Assembly: GCA_018697195.1 (NCBI GenBank)
Contig: JAGMWU010000037.1
Coordinates: 744,001-808,000 of the forward strand
From: Certhia americana
Lineage: Eukaryota > Chordata > Aves > Passeriformes > Certhiidae
DNA: 64,000 bases
Reading direction: 5' to 3'
Position numbers and translations under genes: made by a program. Below the pieces are notes generated by a model that did not search any database, had not been told where the DNA came from, and saw only the letters and a list, made by a program, of their open reading frames with translations. How positions within the stretch are numbered: position 1 is the first letter of the stretch; each line of letters starts with the position of its first letter. Shown piece by piece: positions 12,751-26,702 of this stretch.

Positions 12751-15700
12751 GACACAGACTCTGGACAGTGTTGCTAAAACTAGAGGTTGATGAAGAGCTA
12801 GGAAGTAATTTAGAACACAGAATACTCTGAACATAAGAACTGCTCACACAAAGACAGATGAATCTATGTAGCCTAACTTCCATTTTGGAGCAGCAGTGGC
12901 CCATCAGAAATGCTTAGGATAAAGACAATAAGCAAACAGACAGTACTACCTGCTTGTTAATTCTCTGAGCTTGTGTGCCATCGCATTCAAAAGGAGCTGG
13001 AAATTCAGGTGACCCTTGCATCAGTGTACAAGAGCATTCTAACAGTTCACCCACATTGCCTCATTCAGATGTTAGGTCAAGGTATGATGTGCCAGGACAA
13101 ACAGTCATTGCACACTGGATTTGGAGATTCCTTCAGGCAGCTGGTGTGCCAAGGCCAACCAGAACCCAGTAAGATAAACCTGACTGTTCAAGGTCAAAAC
13201 CCAGGAAAACAAGGGCTCTGCTATTTAGGCTGAGTGCTGGAATGAGATGGGCTGGTCTAGGGATGTATTCAATTTTCTGGTCAGTTTGCATCTTGTTGTT
13301 TGACAGAGTGGCCAAGAATGTGCAAGGTCTGACTGAGTTTTGTTTTTCTCATAGTCTCAGGACAATATCCATAAAGGAGGACTCTGTGGATTCCCAGATG
13401 TTTAATAATTTTATGCTTCTGCTTTTCCCTGATGCTTACCTGATAGGCATACATAGAGAAATATTTTCAGAGTCTTTGCCCTTTGTGCATTCCCTTTCTG
13501 CATAAAACTCAGTAGGAATCTAATTGCCTTGAGATCTCTATGCTTTATCAAATCCAGCCTCATGGATGTGAAAGGTATTCAGGTTGACAGAAAGATGTGC
13601 AGAGAGACACTGGGATTGTAATGATCTTGTTTCCATTAGGACAAAAAATAAAGAGAAATTTTATTAGTTATTCTTAAGATCAGTAACCTTTTAATTTTCC
13701 AAAACTCCTAATGATAGAGGGAAAATCTCATATGTATTATTGCAACAGGCCTGTCTTTTACCTTCTCCAAAATGGGCCTTGTCACAAAATAAATGCAGCT
13801 TACATGAGGAGATTGGTTCACCCTGAAACCAGAATTCCATCATGGTGCTAAAACAGAGAGCTCCCATTCTCAGACTGTGCCTTTAGCTTAGTAGCCACAG
13901 GGAGGGGAGAGATGTATTATTGCTGAGGTGGGAGGTATCAGGATTCCAGCAAGCTGCTGCTCATCTGGAGTACACTAGCTCCGTGTGCATCCCATTGATT
14001 CCTCTGTTGGCCTTAAATCTTAAGAATCCCGGTGGGTGTGCAGTTAACAGAGAGGGAGTGTGCATGCTCCAGGTTTCTATATAGGGCTGCTGGTAGTGCC
14101 TTTAAAGGTGTCACTGTCAGTGACTGTTTATTTAAGAAAAATGGCTGCATAGCATGATTTGAATTTTTATTTTGGACTAGAAAAAATACAGTCTGGAAGA
14201 CATCTCTAGAAAGCTGTCAATCGTGGTCTTTTTTAGCCATATATGTATCTTTTTCATTTATTATTGATTAGATCATATTGGTCTTCAAACTGGATGTGCT
14301 GCTGTAGAAGCTTTTTCCATCTGACAGCAAAATCATTACGACTAGCATCACAGCCATTACTTTTGCTAGTAGTCCAAGTAAGAAGATAAAGTATCAGCTG
14401 GAAGTAAAGGCTAGCATTTTGTAGATTCCCAGAGCCTGTGACTGCCTATCCTCTCCAGTTTGTGAGGCCTGGAAGATGAAAGACATTTTAAAATACTTCT
14501 GATCTTTCTCCTTATGAAGAGAAGCCTTGAAAATATAGCATGATTTAAAAAAAGACCCACTCAGGTGAAAGACTGGTCACAGATTTTTCTGAGATTTAAT
14601 AGGTTATTTGTTGTTCTCTGTCAGAAACTTAGATCTGGCAAGAAAAACATTGCTGTATGCTACAGGGTTTGCTGGGAAGGCCATCTGTGATGCTATCAAC
14701 CAGAACAAGAGGCTGTGGCAAACTCCCTAATAGGTATCAGGAAGGATAATCTAAGCCTAATACAAAGTGCAGTTTGACCAGGTGGAGCAGAGAGCACTGA
14801 TAGTTATTACCCAGCTGGCCTATGTAATATAGAACAAACATTCAAACGACCTAAAATTGCATTATATGTTGCATTGTGGTGTTATGGTTATCACCACTTA
14901 CAAGGTTTTCTTGTTCCAAACAGTATTACAGGATAGGAAAGCTGGATCTTCTCCTGGAAGAATGGAAAAAAAATTGAGAACAGAGAATTAAGAACCTGGT
15001 TTATGTATTGGCAAATTCTGTAGGCATTACATCTTTGGAAGATTTAGGACAAAAATGAAAACTGCTTCTTTCTGGCAATAGGGAAAATACTTTCAGTACC
15101 AAGCTTTTATTCTGAAACCAGGTATAAACAGACACTTTAAGAGCAGCTCATCATTTGTGCTGTGCAGGCTCCTTTTTACAGACAGATATCTTTCCCCTGT
15201 GTCTGTGCAACTCATCCCTGCAGGGAGTCTGTCCAGATCCACATTGCTGCTTATAGCTGACACGCTGACACTCAGCTGTAGCTTTTCTTTTTCCTGAGCC
15301 AGAGTATCTGGCAGGCTCAGAGTATCTGCAGAGTATCTGCAGACACTACAGGTGTATTGACCAGCATTCTGCTCTGTGGGTCCCTCTTGTCATCAGTGTT
15401 GATGATATCACTGTACCTTTGCTTGTCTGGCTGTTTCTACAAAAAGATGCTCTTTAATTGCAGTGACAGCTAAATGCTGAGAATTTGATAGCCAAACACT
15501 GAAATGCCAAAACAAAATAGGATATGTTTGAAAATGTAAGGTCTCCATCCTAATCTCATGACAGTGTCCTAGCATCAGTGTAGTACTGAAAGGTTGCTGA
15601 AAGCCCTAGACCTTCATTTTTGGCCATACTTGGTTGTCTCTTGAATTTCTTTAGTGCCATCCATTGTTTTCTGCCAGTTACTCTTGATGAAGTGTTTTTC

Positions 15701-16789
15701 TCATTAGCAAGGCAACCCTATGTGTAATCCTGCCTGATTTGCAAGAGAAGATACACAGCAGCCTGGAGGTGAAGCTGCTCCACTCCAGGCATGACTCAGA
15801 AACAACAGCATGAGTGGTACTACCAATGTTCAATCAAAACTTCTGGTAGAGGCAGCACTGAAACTGGGGCCTGTTTCAAAACAGTTGTGGTCAACTGGCG
15901 GGGAAAGGATAGAGCAGAGAAATTAGCTTTCACATGTAAAACTACAGCTGAAGACAGACACCAGTACCTGCTGTGGAACTGAAGGCAGAGGAATACATTT
16001 ATGTTGTGGACAACATCAACTATAAATCTTAATTGTCTGTGGCATTTAATAGCCTAGAACTCAGTTCAACATGTAGGCAGCATCTCCTCACCTTTCACTG
16101 CTGTTAGCTCAGGCCCTGACTTGTTTGGAGAATTGTCATTTGAAAATATTGTGTATGCCAGCAATTATGCCAAACTGTTCTGTCAGTGGAGTGGATCAAG
16201 CAGTCAAAATGATGCAGCATTTACGAAGTGCTTAGTTTCTCATTTGCTTACTACAGCATATGAATAAACATTAAGCCGTGGTCTACTCCGAAGGAAAACT
16301 TTCCCACAAATTCTTAGCACTTCTAACCTATATTTGGGAAAGATATTTAAAACTTTTTGGTGGTGTGCAGGTCCAGCTCTGGGGACACACTGCACTTGGA
16401 AAGTGTTTATCGGGCTGGGACATCCTTCTTCGCTGTGTTTCCAGTTCAGGATCCCGGTGTCTCTCAGGCTTTGCTAACAAAACAGGGTTTCCTTCCAACA
16501 GCGCTGTGGGAAAAACACAGCTCCATTTGAATATTGTCTGTATGACAGCTTCCTCAGGCTCTACAGCTGACAGCAATCCTGATTAAGGGTTACAGGTTCA
16601 AAAAAATCTCACAGTAGGCAAGGCCCTGCTGACTTTAATAAAAGTTACTCACATGATGACTACAAAATCAACAGTTGTTTTTCCCGTATAAAGACCTGCT
16701 TGAGAAAAGGTCTTCAGGAAGAATTGTTTAAATACAAACTAAGTATTGGAATTTTTTTAAAGAAGCTGCCACTCAATTCACACTAGAAC

Positions 16790-17390
16790 AAAGTCGGAAT
16801 CATTCATTCAAGGATTAATTTTTTTTCAGTAGAACGTTAGGTAGATTAGCAAAACAAAAGCATTCATAGCTCAACGTCCTTGCTGTCTATTGCAGCTTTT
16901 AAACAAACCCATTTCTGAGTTTTCCCTTTGGACCTTTTTCCCTAGACTGATTAGCCAATGTTTGTTGTCTGTAGTTTTGTAATTTCCACTTCTTAGGAGA
17001 AATGTAAATTAAGGCAACTTTATTATCTCGGAGCTTTGTATTTCGGTGAAGAAAAGACGAAAGGTTTACTGTTAAGGCTATGTGTGAAAAGTCACCTTCT
17101 CATATGTAAAGAGCTCAGCCGTCTGACTTTGTTTTGATGTGGGTGTGGATTAAGCGTTTAACAAAAAGTGTTGGTAAAGTTCACACTACTTAATGCTTTT
17201 GTGAAAGCTTGCTTAAGTACAAACTTTCTAAAACAAAACGTAATTCAAGGCTTCTCAATAAACAAACGTATTTTAATTCCTTCTTTAACTCATTGATACT
17301 CACCTGGGAGCCTTTGCTCAATTTTAATACTGTCTACATCAAAAAGACGTCCAGTCTTTTACATGTGAAAGCTTGGATGATTTTCCCGAC
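16790..17390. promoter_or_regulatory. AT-rich stretch with retained CpGs, possible conserved non-coding element
   Basis: I count 12 CpGs in about 600 bases of otherwise AT-rich DNA, clearly more than neighbouring intergenic stretches (for example one in 11,500-12,100). There is no repeat similarity and no convincing coding frame. CpG retention in AT-rich DNA often marks unmethylated or constrained sequence such as enhancers. This is inference; conservation was not tested. Confidence 0.35.
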
Positions 17391-17728
17391 CCTAACACTT
17401 TTTCTAGTAAAAGACATTACCTCTTCCTGCAAACCTTGGTTTATTATATTACAAAGCATAGCAGAAATAGATGGAATTCAAGAGGTTATTATGGAGATAT
17501 TTTTGAATAAGAGTCTGAAATGATCAGAGCTTTTTTAGAGAGGGAACCAAACACCTGGCAGATGTAGTAAAAAAGAAACAAAATTAAAAAGCAGAAAGGA
17601 AATAAATCTGATCTGGTTTCATTGCACCAGTTTACAGCCTGGTTGAGGTTTGTGTTAATTATATTTTTGTTGCGTTGAAAATGAAGTTTGTGTTAATCTT
17701 ACCTTGATATAGTAGAGCAATACACAGC

Positions 17729-17748
17729 TTTTTTTTTTTTTTTTTTTT
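17729..17748 (+). repeat. T20 homopolymer
   Basis: Uninterrupted T run on the plus strand. No element recognised nearby. Confidence 0.95.
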
Positions 17749-18319
17749 AAGTATAAGGGATTAATAGTTTTACCAGGAAACTTCTGTGATTTGACAACTC
17801 TCCAGAGAAAGGTTTGCTTCCATTTCTTTTGCACTCAGGTTAAAGTCACTTCCTACATCTGCATGGTTATACCATTCATACACGACAAACACGGGCAGGT
17901 CATCATGACTTGTAATTAGGATACATTTTTGGGACCCAGGAAAGTCTTCTTTTTCCCAACACCAACCCTGCAACTGATTTAACGAATAACTGTGGGCAAA
18001 TCATTTGGTCTTTTGACTTCAGTTGCCACGTTTATAACATCTCACCTCAGGAATAACATCCCATGAGGTTGTATGTGAGTTTTGACTAGTACAAGAATGT
18101 TCCTTATGTTTAAAAGTGGTTAAAATTTATCTCACAGATATTACAGGCAATATAATCATAAACTGCAAACATTTCTGAATGTCAGTGGACTGAGACTTGG
18201 GAATACACTCTGATCTAGACCAGTAAGGAGATGACAATTTTCCTGTAGGTATTTTTTGTCTTTAATAGGAGAGATGAGCTTGTCTTACTCACACTTTTGA
18301 TATCAATGTGACTGCTGTC

Positions 18320-18399
18320 TCACTCTTTTAGATGTACTTGTCTAGACTTGGACAAAATCTTAATTTTTGAGAACATACTAGCTTCAGCCTAATTATCTA
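18320..18399 (+). repeat. 80-base duplicated segment, copy A (likely source)
   Basis: Matches copy B at 21,021-21,100 in the same orientation with two differences, both transitions. The flanks of this copy show no direct repeat and no similarity to the flanks of copy B, so this one looks like the original locus. No coding frame or known family is recognised. Confidence 0.9.
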
Positions 18400-18572
18400 A
18401 TTGGTGATTTGCAGAATAAGAATTGTGAAGAATTACTCTATGAAGGAAACTTTCTGCAGGATGCAAAAGAATTCTGTGATTTCTAGCAAAGCTGGTGGCA
18501 GTTACAGGTGAAAAATATTGTCATAGTCCTGGAAAAATAGGGCCATATACTATTCATTTTGACTTTAAATGA

Positions 18573-18594
18573 TTTTTTTTAAAAAAAAAAAAAA
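18573..18594. repeat. T8-A14 palindromic homopolymer junction
   Basis: A run of eight T is followed directly by fourteen A. This is the only A run of this length on the plus strand in the window. Confidence 0.95.
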
Positions 18595-21020
18595 GTGAAT
18601 ATCCATTATTTCTAGCAAGAGATAACATTCCGTGGTTCATTGCTTTAGAAAAAGATTTCTAGGGGAAATGGGAATGGTCTTTTCAGGTTTTCCTTGTTCA
18701 CCAGGGTAGACCTATCTGCCTAATTGCATTCCACAGCATCCAAAGTGTAGCTTTGATTAAAAAAAAACCCCAAACAAACAACAAACTTCTTTTTGCAACT
18801 AGCTTATCCTAAAGCATTTAAAATGTATCTCTGTAGAGCCTAGTAAAGCAAACACTTCACTCGGTTAGTAATTATCATGAGTAATTAACTGTTAATAGTG
18901 TTCTCAGGAAAAGCGTGACATTTTGTTAATGTTCCACAGGAACACAGAAATATAACCAAGGGAGAAGTTTGTTGTGAGCATCACAAAGAGAGCAGACGCA
19001 GAAGAACTAGGGAAGATTCTAGTGTGGGAGAAAAGGAAGGAAGATTAATTACTGATACATTTCCTGGCATTCACATTTATGGTTTCACATCTTGTGGTAG
19101 CATCTCTCCTCCAACCCATGAAGAAATATAGGGGTCTGACTCCCGTAAATGTAGTGAGTTTGTAACAAAGATGTGTTCTGTAGATAGCATTTTTTGTTAA
19201 AAGCAGTGTTTCTCTTGAGTTTTCAGAAGCAATTGCTGTTTCCAGGTGGGTGATTTCCATTACAGTTAACCCAGCACAGAATTATTATTTTGCTGGCTAG
19301 TGAAAACTCAGCAGGAACTGAAAGTAACATTCCCATTTTGTTTTCCTGATTCTGACTGGGACCTTTTTAAAAGGATATTCTTCTGCTAATAAAAAGGAAA
19401 TTATTATGACAAAGTGATACAAATCTCAGATTTAAGTGCCAGGCCACTGTCTGGCTAAGGGCAACAATGCATATTCCCAGCAGGACACTGATCTTATGTG
19501 TATTTCAGTCTTGCACATCTTTTGGGCCAGGGTATCACCTCTCCAGGGAGGTCTGAATAATATTTGAAGAAGATTTACAAAAGGAGAGAAAACAATATGC
19601 ATATCCTGGGAGAGGAGGGAAGTGGGAAGAGAGAAGAGGGAAAGGCAGCAGACTGGAGAGCATATGGCAATAGAAAGCATAGTAAGTTGAAAGTGGGGAA
19701 CAATGTGGCTCCCAGAAAAAGCCTTTGCTTTCATGAGCCTCCAAAACACTGCCTCCTTCTCCTTCTCTGCTCTTCCCTCTCTGGCCCAGGGGCAGCCACG
19801 CTGCTGCCACGGCAGCCCGGTGGTTCTTCCTTTCCTGCTGGAGCCCAGGCTCATGGGTTTGGGCACGGCAGCTGTGGAAGGCAGCTCTGAAGGGCAAGGC
19901 TGTAGGGCAAGAGGTGGTTGTCTCAGGAGGTGCCTTAGCAAGCAGAAGATGCAGGTATTAGGGAAATGAAGGGAAGGGCCCGGAGGCAGTGCTTTGATGA
20001 GGCTCTGAGGAGTGCAGAGAACCAGCGAGAGGTGCTGGGGGCTCCTGCTGGAACACGGGCAGCAGGATTGTCTGGCTGAAGCAGGCACATACACTGCTAG
20101 ATTTTTTCCTGCAGAGACTTGGGGCAGGGAGAACAGAAGGTGGGCATTGTTTCACTTGAACTGGAACACCTGGGTTGGGACAGGCAAGAAAGTGAAGGTA
20201 GGAATAAACAGGAATGGAACAAAGAAGGATGACAAAAGGACTGAAAATGCGAGCAATACTTTTAAAAAAAACAAATAGGAGTTGGAAAACTTCCCAAAGC
20301 TGGGGAATTACTTAAACTGGTTGTTACTTAAACGTTGTATCAGCCTTGAGCTATTTTCTCTTGCTTTAGCAGCTTGTAAAGACTGTTTTGGGAAGCAAGG
20401 CTGGAGAAACCACCTGAAAAGTGGAACATCTCTCTGGCTAGCTAGGGATGGAAAAATTTCCTGTGTCTTTGTTTCTCCAGAAATTATGTCCGGTCATTTT
20501 AAGTACTTAGTCATAAAACCTTTCATGTAAGCAATGTGTGCTGCTGCCCAATATTAGCAATGGCTTTGTCTTGATTGCAAGGTTGTCTTCTAGTGATATG
20601 AAGTGGTTAGGAAGTACACCTCCCTTCTTGTGAGGCAGCTCATTGAACGAATGCAACTTTTTGGAATACCTGACAAGATCTGCATTTGTGTTACTTAAAT
20701 TATCCCACCTGCCTCAGTGGGCTACTGCGGTGTGGGAGGAGCAGAGGAAAACTTAATGCCAATGTTTCTGCAAAATCCACATAGTTCTGTGCATCTATAT
20801 CATTTAGGATCCTAAATTACTATTCTACTGTGGCTTTGGTAGAATATTTGTAAGTTCCTCAAAATTCTTCCCTCTTACTGACATCAGTTTGAACTTGCAA
20901 ATTGCTTTTCTCACCTTCACTGATCACTTTCTACTACTGTGCCTGAGTATGCAAAAGCATGACTCAGTGGATTATCCTCCTGTTTATTGGTAAAGTCAGC
21001 ATATGAGCCTCTAGAATCCC

Positions 21021-21100
21021 TCACTCTTTTAGATGTACTTGTCTAGACTTGGATAAAATCTTAATTTTTGAGAACATACTAGCTTCAACCTAATTATCTA
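21021..21100 (+). repeat. 80-base duplicated segment, copy B (likely insertion)
   Basis: Runs from TCACTCTTTTAGATG to AATTATCTA and is 78/80 identical to copy A, 2.7 kb upstream. It is flanked immediately on both sides by AATCCC (21,015-21,020 and 21,101-21,106), which looks like a target-site duplication made when the segment was inserted. There is no poly(A) tail and no terminal inverted repeat. Confidence 0.9.
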
Positions 21101-24100
21101 AATCCCATGACCATGCTAATGAAATTCCTCATCCAGTATCAGCAATTTAGACCACGTTAGAGTTCACTCACTAACAAGCAACAAAATAACCACTCTGTTA
21201 TTTCACTGAAGGGAAAACTTGACTAGTCTGGGGCAAGTGATAAAAAGAAAAGGGCATCCTACATCTTAAAGGGCTCCGGACAGTAGAAAGAAAATTATTG
21301 GAAACTAACTCCACACTTCCATGGCTCTCAAATGTGTGTTGTGCCCTCACTTTTGAATTACTTCTGATATATGCTGCATGCTGTTACACTCCTTGTTCAG
21401 ACTACTTGCCCAGCAAATGTCTAGAGACCTCCTTTTTTTGCCTGGATCCCTTTTCATCTTGATTGATGATTTGAACTGGCCTGGGAAATGGGTCTGGCAA
21501 GCTCTGAGGAGTGCAGCTGGTAAGCAGAGTGATCATGCTGCTGTGAGAAGAATGGTGAGCTGTGAACCTCATTTCCACCAACTGAACATTTTTGGAAGGT
21601 TTAACAAAGCAAAGATATTCTGATAGCAGTGGAATCCATGATTAGCTGAGCGCTCTAGGACTCTCTCCTAAACTGAACTCTATTCACATGGGTCATGAAA
21701 AGGCAATAGGTTGAGTTGCTGCTTTGCTTGCCTGGGCATCTTAATTTGACTTGAAGGTATTTTGAGTTCCATTGAACTTTTTTCTTCAGAGGGCCATTAA
21801 TCAAGGTAACTCCAAATATTATTGAATGGTGGCACCAAAATGAGACATTGCTCACAGTTAATTGGGCAGGTCTGTGACTTTATCTCCTGCCTACTGCTGA
21901 AATAGTTAACGGTGTTGACATGTAAATTATCTTTACTGTTCATTTAATAAAGAGCAGTTTTGTTTCTCCCAAACAGGTACAGTCCACCTAAGGAACCATT
22001 ACACAAATACCCCAAGACTTGCTCCCAGCTACTTGGTTGCTTAATTACTTGCCCCACCTCTTCCTTATCAGACCAGGAACCCTATTTCATCAGCAGCAAA
22101 ACTATCACAGACACAACATAGCCAGCAGCGTTCCTCGGATAACTGCAATCCCTTCACCTCACACACACTGCCAAAACACTGCTGGCCAGCTCGTCAGGGG
22201 ACACAGCTCTCACAGTGGACAGACCAGTGCTAGGCAGAACCTGTGTACCACAGTGCAAATTTCACCAGGTCTGGGATATTTGGACATGGCAGAATTGCCA
22301 TCTCCAAGGCTCACACACTTTCCAATCGTATTTGTTGGCCCAGGAATCCCGATAATCAAAACTGACAACAGCAATGGGAACGAACCTCTGACACTATTTT
22401 ACTTCTGTATCCGTCCCAGTCAGGTGAACAACTATCTGCCTTTGGGCTCCTTTGCTGCTTCTGGAGCCAGTTTAACTGGTTTGGATCTGGCATGGTCTGC
22501 TCTGCCAAAGCCAATAGAGCCTGGGGCACCCAGGACAGCCTGTTGTGCCTGTTGGTAGTGCAGAGGGTGCTTCGTTCTTGCTCAGTAGCTTTTCTGTTCC
22601 ATGCTGGATGATCTTCTTAAGAAGGTTGCTACAGATTTGGATGTCATTTATTGTTTTGTGACTGTTTGGGTGAGTTCTGGAACTGTTTTAAACCTTAGCT
22701 TGTTTAAAAATACAAAATGCTTGCATAAATAATGAAGTGGAGGGAAAATTTCTGTTTCTTAAAGCTATCTGCTATTACAGACTCTAACACAAAAATCAGA
22801 TTGCCTGTGATCTGGCATAATGCAGGAAGATGCTCAAAGATGGGAATATGCCAGGGGGGAAGCAAAAAGAACAGTGGGGATTTTTGTAGGGCAAATATCT
22901 GTTCAACTTTCAGTCAGATGAGCATATCACATTACCTGTGTAGCTTTGCTGTAAACCAGAGAAGGGAATTAAGTGCCTTTAATTCTTTTTCTTTCTTACA
23001 GCTTGATTAGGTCCCTTATTCCCTTTCCCAGGCACATCTGTGCACACTGGCACAAGGGAAAGGGTGCTGTATGTGAAATTTGGACAGGTATAAACTCTGT
23101 GTGCATCCGCAGGGGGAAATTATGGTGTTCAGCTACACAACAAGCCAGTATTACTGCTGAAGCTACAGCCTGAGGCACTACCTCCCCCAAAAAATAAAAG
23201 GGGGCAGCTGGAATATTTTTATTGTGCCTGAGTTTGGATATCCACTTCGCAGCATTGTCCCACAAAGTGGCAAAGCTGAAGGAACAGGATGCAGCAGCTT
23301 GAGGTTAGGAGAAACAGAAGGGGGATGCTGGAGTTCCTGCAGCCTCAGTGTCTGCACAGGGAACCACAGCCTTGGGACTTCTGGCAAGCTGATGAAGTAA
23401 TTTATGTGAAGGCTTCGACAGTAACTCAGCACAAATGAAGTTGTAGGTGTAATGTTGTTTTGAATCAAAACAAACTAGTTCAAAATTTGAATCAATAACA
23501 AGTGCTTAAAGCTATCATTCAGGAGAGAACTACTACTGGCATAATGGTCCACAGTTTTGAAATGCAGATCAGCAAACCTCTCTGAAGGCCATTTGTTGGG
23601 CTTCCTGTGAAAGCATATGTGGTTCCTGAGATAGGGCTTTAATGCAAAATGTGTATCAGCATATTCTTAACTGTAGGTATGTGAAGTCTTGTTTACCTGC
23701 ATGGCTGAAATGAGACATAGGATGTTGTTTCACAATACTTTTAGCTGACATAAGCCAGCACTGCTGCACAAAACAGTGCAAGCATGGAGTAAGAAGAGCC
23801 AGTTGAGCCAAACTAACAGGTCACTGCTGCTGAAAGGGCGAGGTTCTTCTGTCCTTCTCCTCAGCCTGTCTCCCTGCCTGCTGGCCATGCACTCCTTCTA
23901 CTTCTCTTGCCCTGGCTCTGTATTCCTCTGTTCCTTCAGTGAGCTGTTCCAGCTCCAATGCAGTTTAAACACATCATTCCCATGTCTCATGGTTTAATGG
24001 GCTGAGCTGGCTCACTGCAAGGTCACTTGGACTTTAGGGATGCACAGGCAAGAAGGACCTGGCTCCACAGCTGCACACAGGTGCAGAGGAGAGGGGGAAG

Positions 24101-25728
24101 GAGGGTGTGGGACTGATGTTTTTGGCAGCAGCAAGCCAGTGTATCGGCTTGGCTGCCTCTTGTAGCTGCAAACAGAGCTAATCCTGCTGCAGTCCCACAC
24201 AGCTCTTGACTTTTTCATCCCCCCCACCTCCCTCCTTGTGCCAGCACCAGCATTTGCACAGCCAGCTGATGAACGGTGCCAGGTTCCAAAGCCCAACCAG
24301 CCAAACCATTGCTCAGCTTTCACCAACATCAGCTTCACAGATGAATGGCAAGGGGGCAGGAAGAGCAGGGCATGGGAGTGGAGGAAAAAGACTCGGGTTT
24401 TATTTCAGCAGCAGAGGCTGCTCAAGGTGTTGGTGAAAGTACATCCCTGCAGGCCTGCTGCTGTGGTTAAGCCCTAGAAAATGAGACATAACCGAGTTTC
24501 CAGAGCAAATTTGCATGAATCTCAGAGGGTAAAGGCGGTGGATTCCTCTCTTTCACATTTTCTTCCCTGATTTTTTCCAGAGGGTAACTTGACCCAATTA
24601 TCCATCTCAGGCAACCCCAAATTTCTCCTCCTGTTAAGATCACCCTATGATTTAGTAAGGAGTGTGGAAATGAATCACCTTGTCAAACAAGTAGAGAAAA
24701 ACACTCTGCCTTTCACTTTTTGAACAACATCTTAACTGTTGTTTGCAAGATATTTGTCTTAAAACATAATAACTGTTATTACTGCTGAGACAAACACAAT
24801 GCAATGCCAAAAGCTAAACTGGATCCAGTGTAGATTTTGCATTTTTCAGTTCCAGTTACCCAGGCTGTCTGTTTTCAGTTCCAAATCATCACAAAACAAC
24901 CAGTTTTATCTTCTCAAGAAATGTTGGATTTACTTGAAAGAACTTCATAGATATTAAGAGGTTGTTGGATGTGTTTTAGTGTTGGCTGTAATGGCTGAAG
25001 TTTAAAAGCTTGAATTTTAGATTACACAAGTCTAGGGAGGGTAGAGCCAAAAGTGGAAAAGCTGGAGTGGCGATGTGAGTGTAGCCCACACATTGGCTGC
25101 AGGGCTGAATGCACAATCACACTTTTCCTCAAGAACTGCCCTGATAAGCTGCCCCACAGAATGGTCATGATGTGATTGGGCTTGGAGAAGGAATGGTGCA
25201 ACAGCTGGGCCTCTGAAAGGAACATCTGTATGGCTGTAACCTGCGGGGATGTGTTGGTGGGCTAAAGTGAGAGGGAATAGTGGTGGCATGGAGGGTGTGA
25301 GACTACGCTGCCACCAAACACCTCCTTCAGGGAAACCTCACCTCCAGCTGTGGCCTTATTTACGTGTGTTAGGGCAACTAACTTTTTTATTTATGACTGG
25401 GGGAAAAAAAACCCTCACTTTTCCACATTACAGCATCTTTAGCACATTGCTTGCACATTTAGAATTTATTATTTGTTTTATGCTGGTGTTTAGCTGGCTG
25501 TTATTAGCTAGGTATGCCATTTTAATGTACAGGAATTTTCTTTTATCTGTTTCCTTTCTACCTGTGAAAATAAATTGAACTTCTTCTGCAATTCCTGCAG
25601 GACACTGAAATTTGCTTTCTGTGTACATGTATACACAAGCATCTTCAGCGTTCATGGGGGAAAAAAGAGGGGTCAAGAAAAAGGATGAACAACATTAATT
25701 TTAAAATCTGAATTCACTTTAGATTCAC

Positions 25729-25751
25729 TTTTTTTTTTTTTTTTTTTTTTT
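25729..25751 (+). repeat. T23 homopolymer
   Basis: Longest uninterrupted T run in the window, intergenic, with no recognisable element attached. Confidence 0.95.
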
Positions 25752-26463
25752 GCTGCAATTATGCTTCTGAGTTCCCCTGCTCTAACTAATCTGCTCCATT
25801 AATTGAATGTGTGTGTTTACAAATTAACCCTTGGAATGACAGACTAGATGAGATCAGAGTATTTAAAAGATGCGTTTTATGAGAGTTGGAGCCATAGGTA
25901 TCCTTAAATGCAAGAAACTATTATATGTCAGTCAAAACTTGGGACAAGTAAACACAAATCCAAAATATTCATTCCACCAGCATTCCATTTAGTGTCAGCT
26001 TGAGCCAGGATGACCACGTACACAGATTTTTAGCACGCTACAAAATGCTTTCAAGAACAGGCCATCTTTGGGCAAAGTCCACTATCCGGTAAAAAGCAAG
26101 AAGAGAACTTTTTCACTCCAGAAAGAAATATCAAGAGACAGGCCCATATTATCACATTACTCATGATAATGATGAACATCATATTTCATGTTATTGCAGC
26201 TATTTAAAAAGCATCTCCTTCAAAGCAGCAGCTCTTTTTTCAGTCATCTAAACCAATCCTGCTCCTGCAGCTCTTCTTTTGCACTAGTGCTGACATCTCT
26301 CTGAGCTGCCCTGTTATGCTCATCCAGCAGAAAGCAAATTCAATAGTTTTCTGCCACATAAGGAGTATCTCTACTCCTCCTATCATCTACCACCACTACT
26401 TTTGCTTACTTTGTGTCTGTAATCCCCTTCTTGAATTCTTCTTGCTATATGGAAATGTTATTT

Positions 26464-26702
26464 GGACAAGGGTAAAGGGTTTTAAACTAAAAGAAGAGAG
26501 ATTTAGATCAGATGTTTGAAAGAAATTCTTTGCTGTGAGGGTGCTGAGGCACTGGCACATGTTGCCCAGAGAAACTGTGGATGCCCCATCCCTGGAGTGT
26601 TCAAGGCTTGATCCAGTGGGAGGTGTCACTACCCATGGCTGGAGGGTTGGAATGAGATGATCTTTAAGGTCCATTCCAAGTCTTGCTATGATTGTGTGAC
26701 TG
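26464..26702 (+). mobile_element. CR1 LINE 3' fragment (plus sense)
   Basis: Shows GGGTTTTAAACTAAAAGAAG, GAAATTCTTTGCTGTGAGGG, TGCCCAGAGAAACTGTGGAT, GCCCCATCCCTGGAGTGTTC, AGTGGGAGGTGTCACTACCC and GATGATCTTTAAGGTCCATT, the canonical end of an avian CR1 subfamily. It is truncated at its 5' side and ends in ATG-rich octamer remnants. Confidence 0.94.

Larger units (their letters stand above)
12751..26463. other. Intergenic sequence, middle part
   Basis: Contains the CpG-retaining stretch at 16.8-17.4 kb, the 80-base duplication, T20 and T23 tracts, and a somewhat more GC-rich zone at 19.6-20.2 kb. No gene or RNA gene is recognised. The longest frames here (220 codons minus strand near 19.4-20.1 kb; 179 codons plus strand near 22.0-22.6 kb) start at non-ATG codons and lack domain signals. 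Confidence 0.7.

Noticed and set aside
12580..12904. Frames of 65 and 88 codons near 12.7 kb
   Set aside because: They are derived largely from the minus-sense CR1 copy.
19432..20094. 220-codon minus-strand frame
   Set aside because: It starts at a GTG codon, has no recognisable domain, and equally long overlapping frames occur on the opposite strand in a GC-richer patch.
22019..22558. 179-codon plus-strand frame
   Set aside because: It starts at TTG, shows no domain or splice context and does not resemble a known protein or viral element; chance length is possible. A protein similarity search would settle it.
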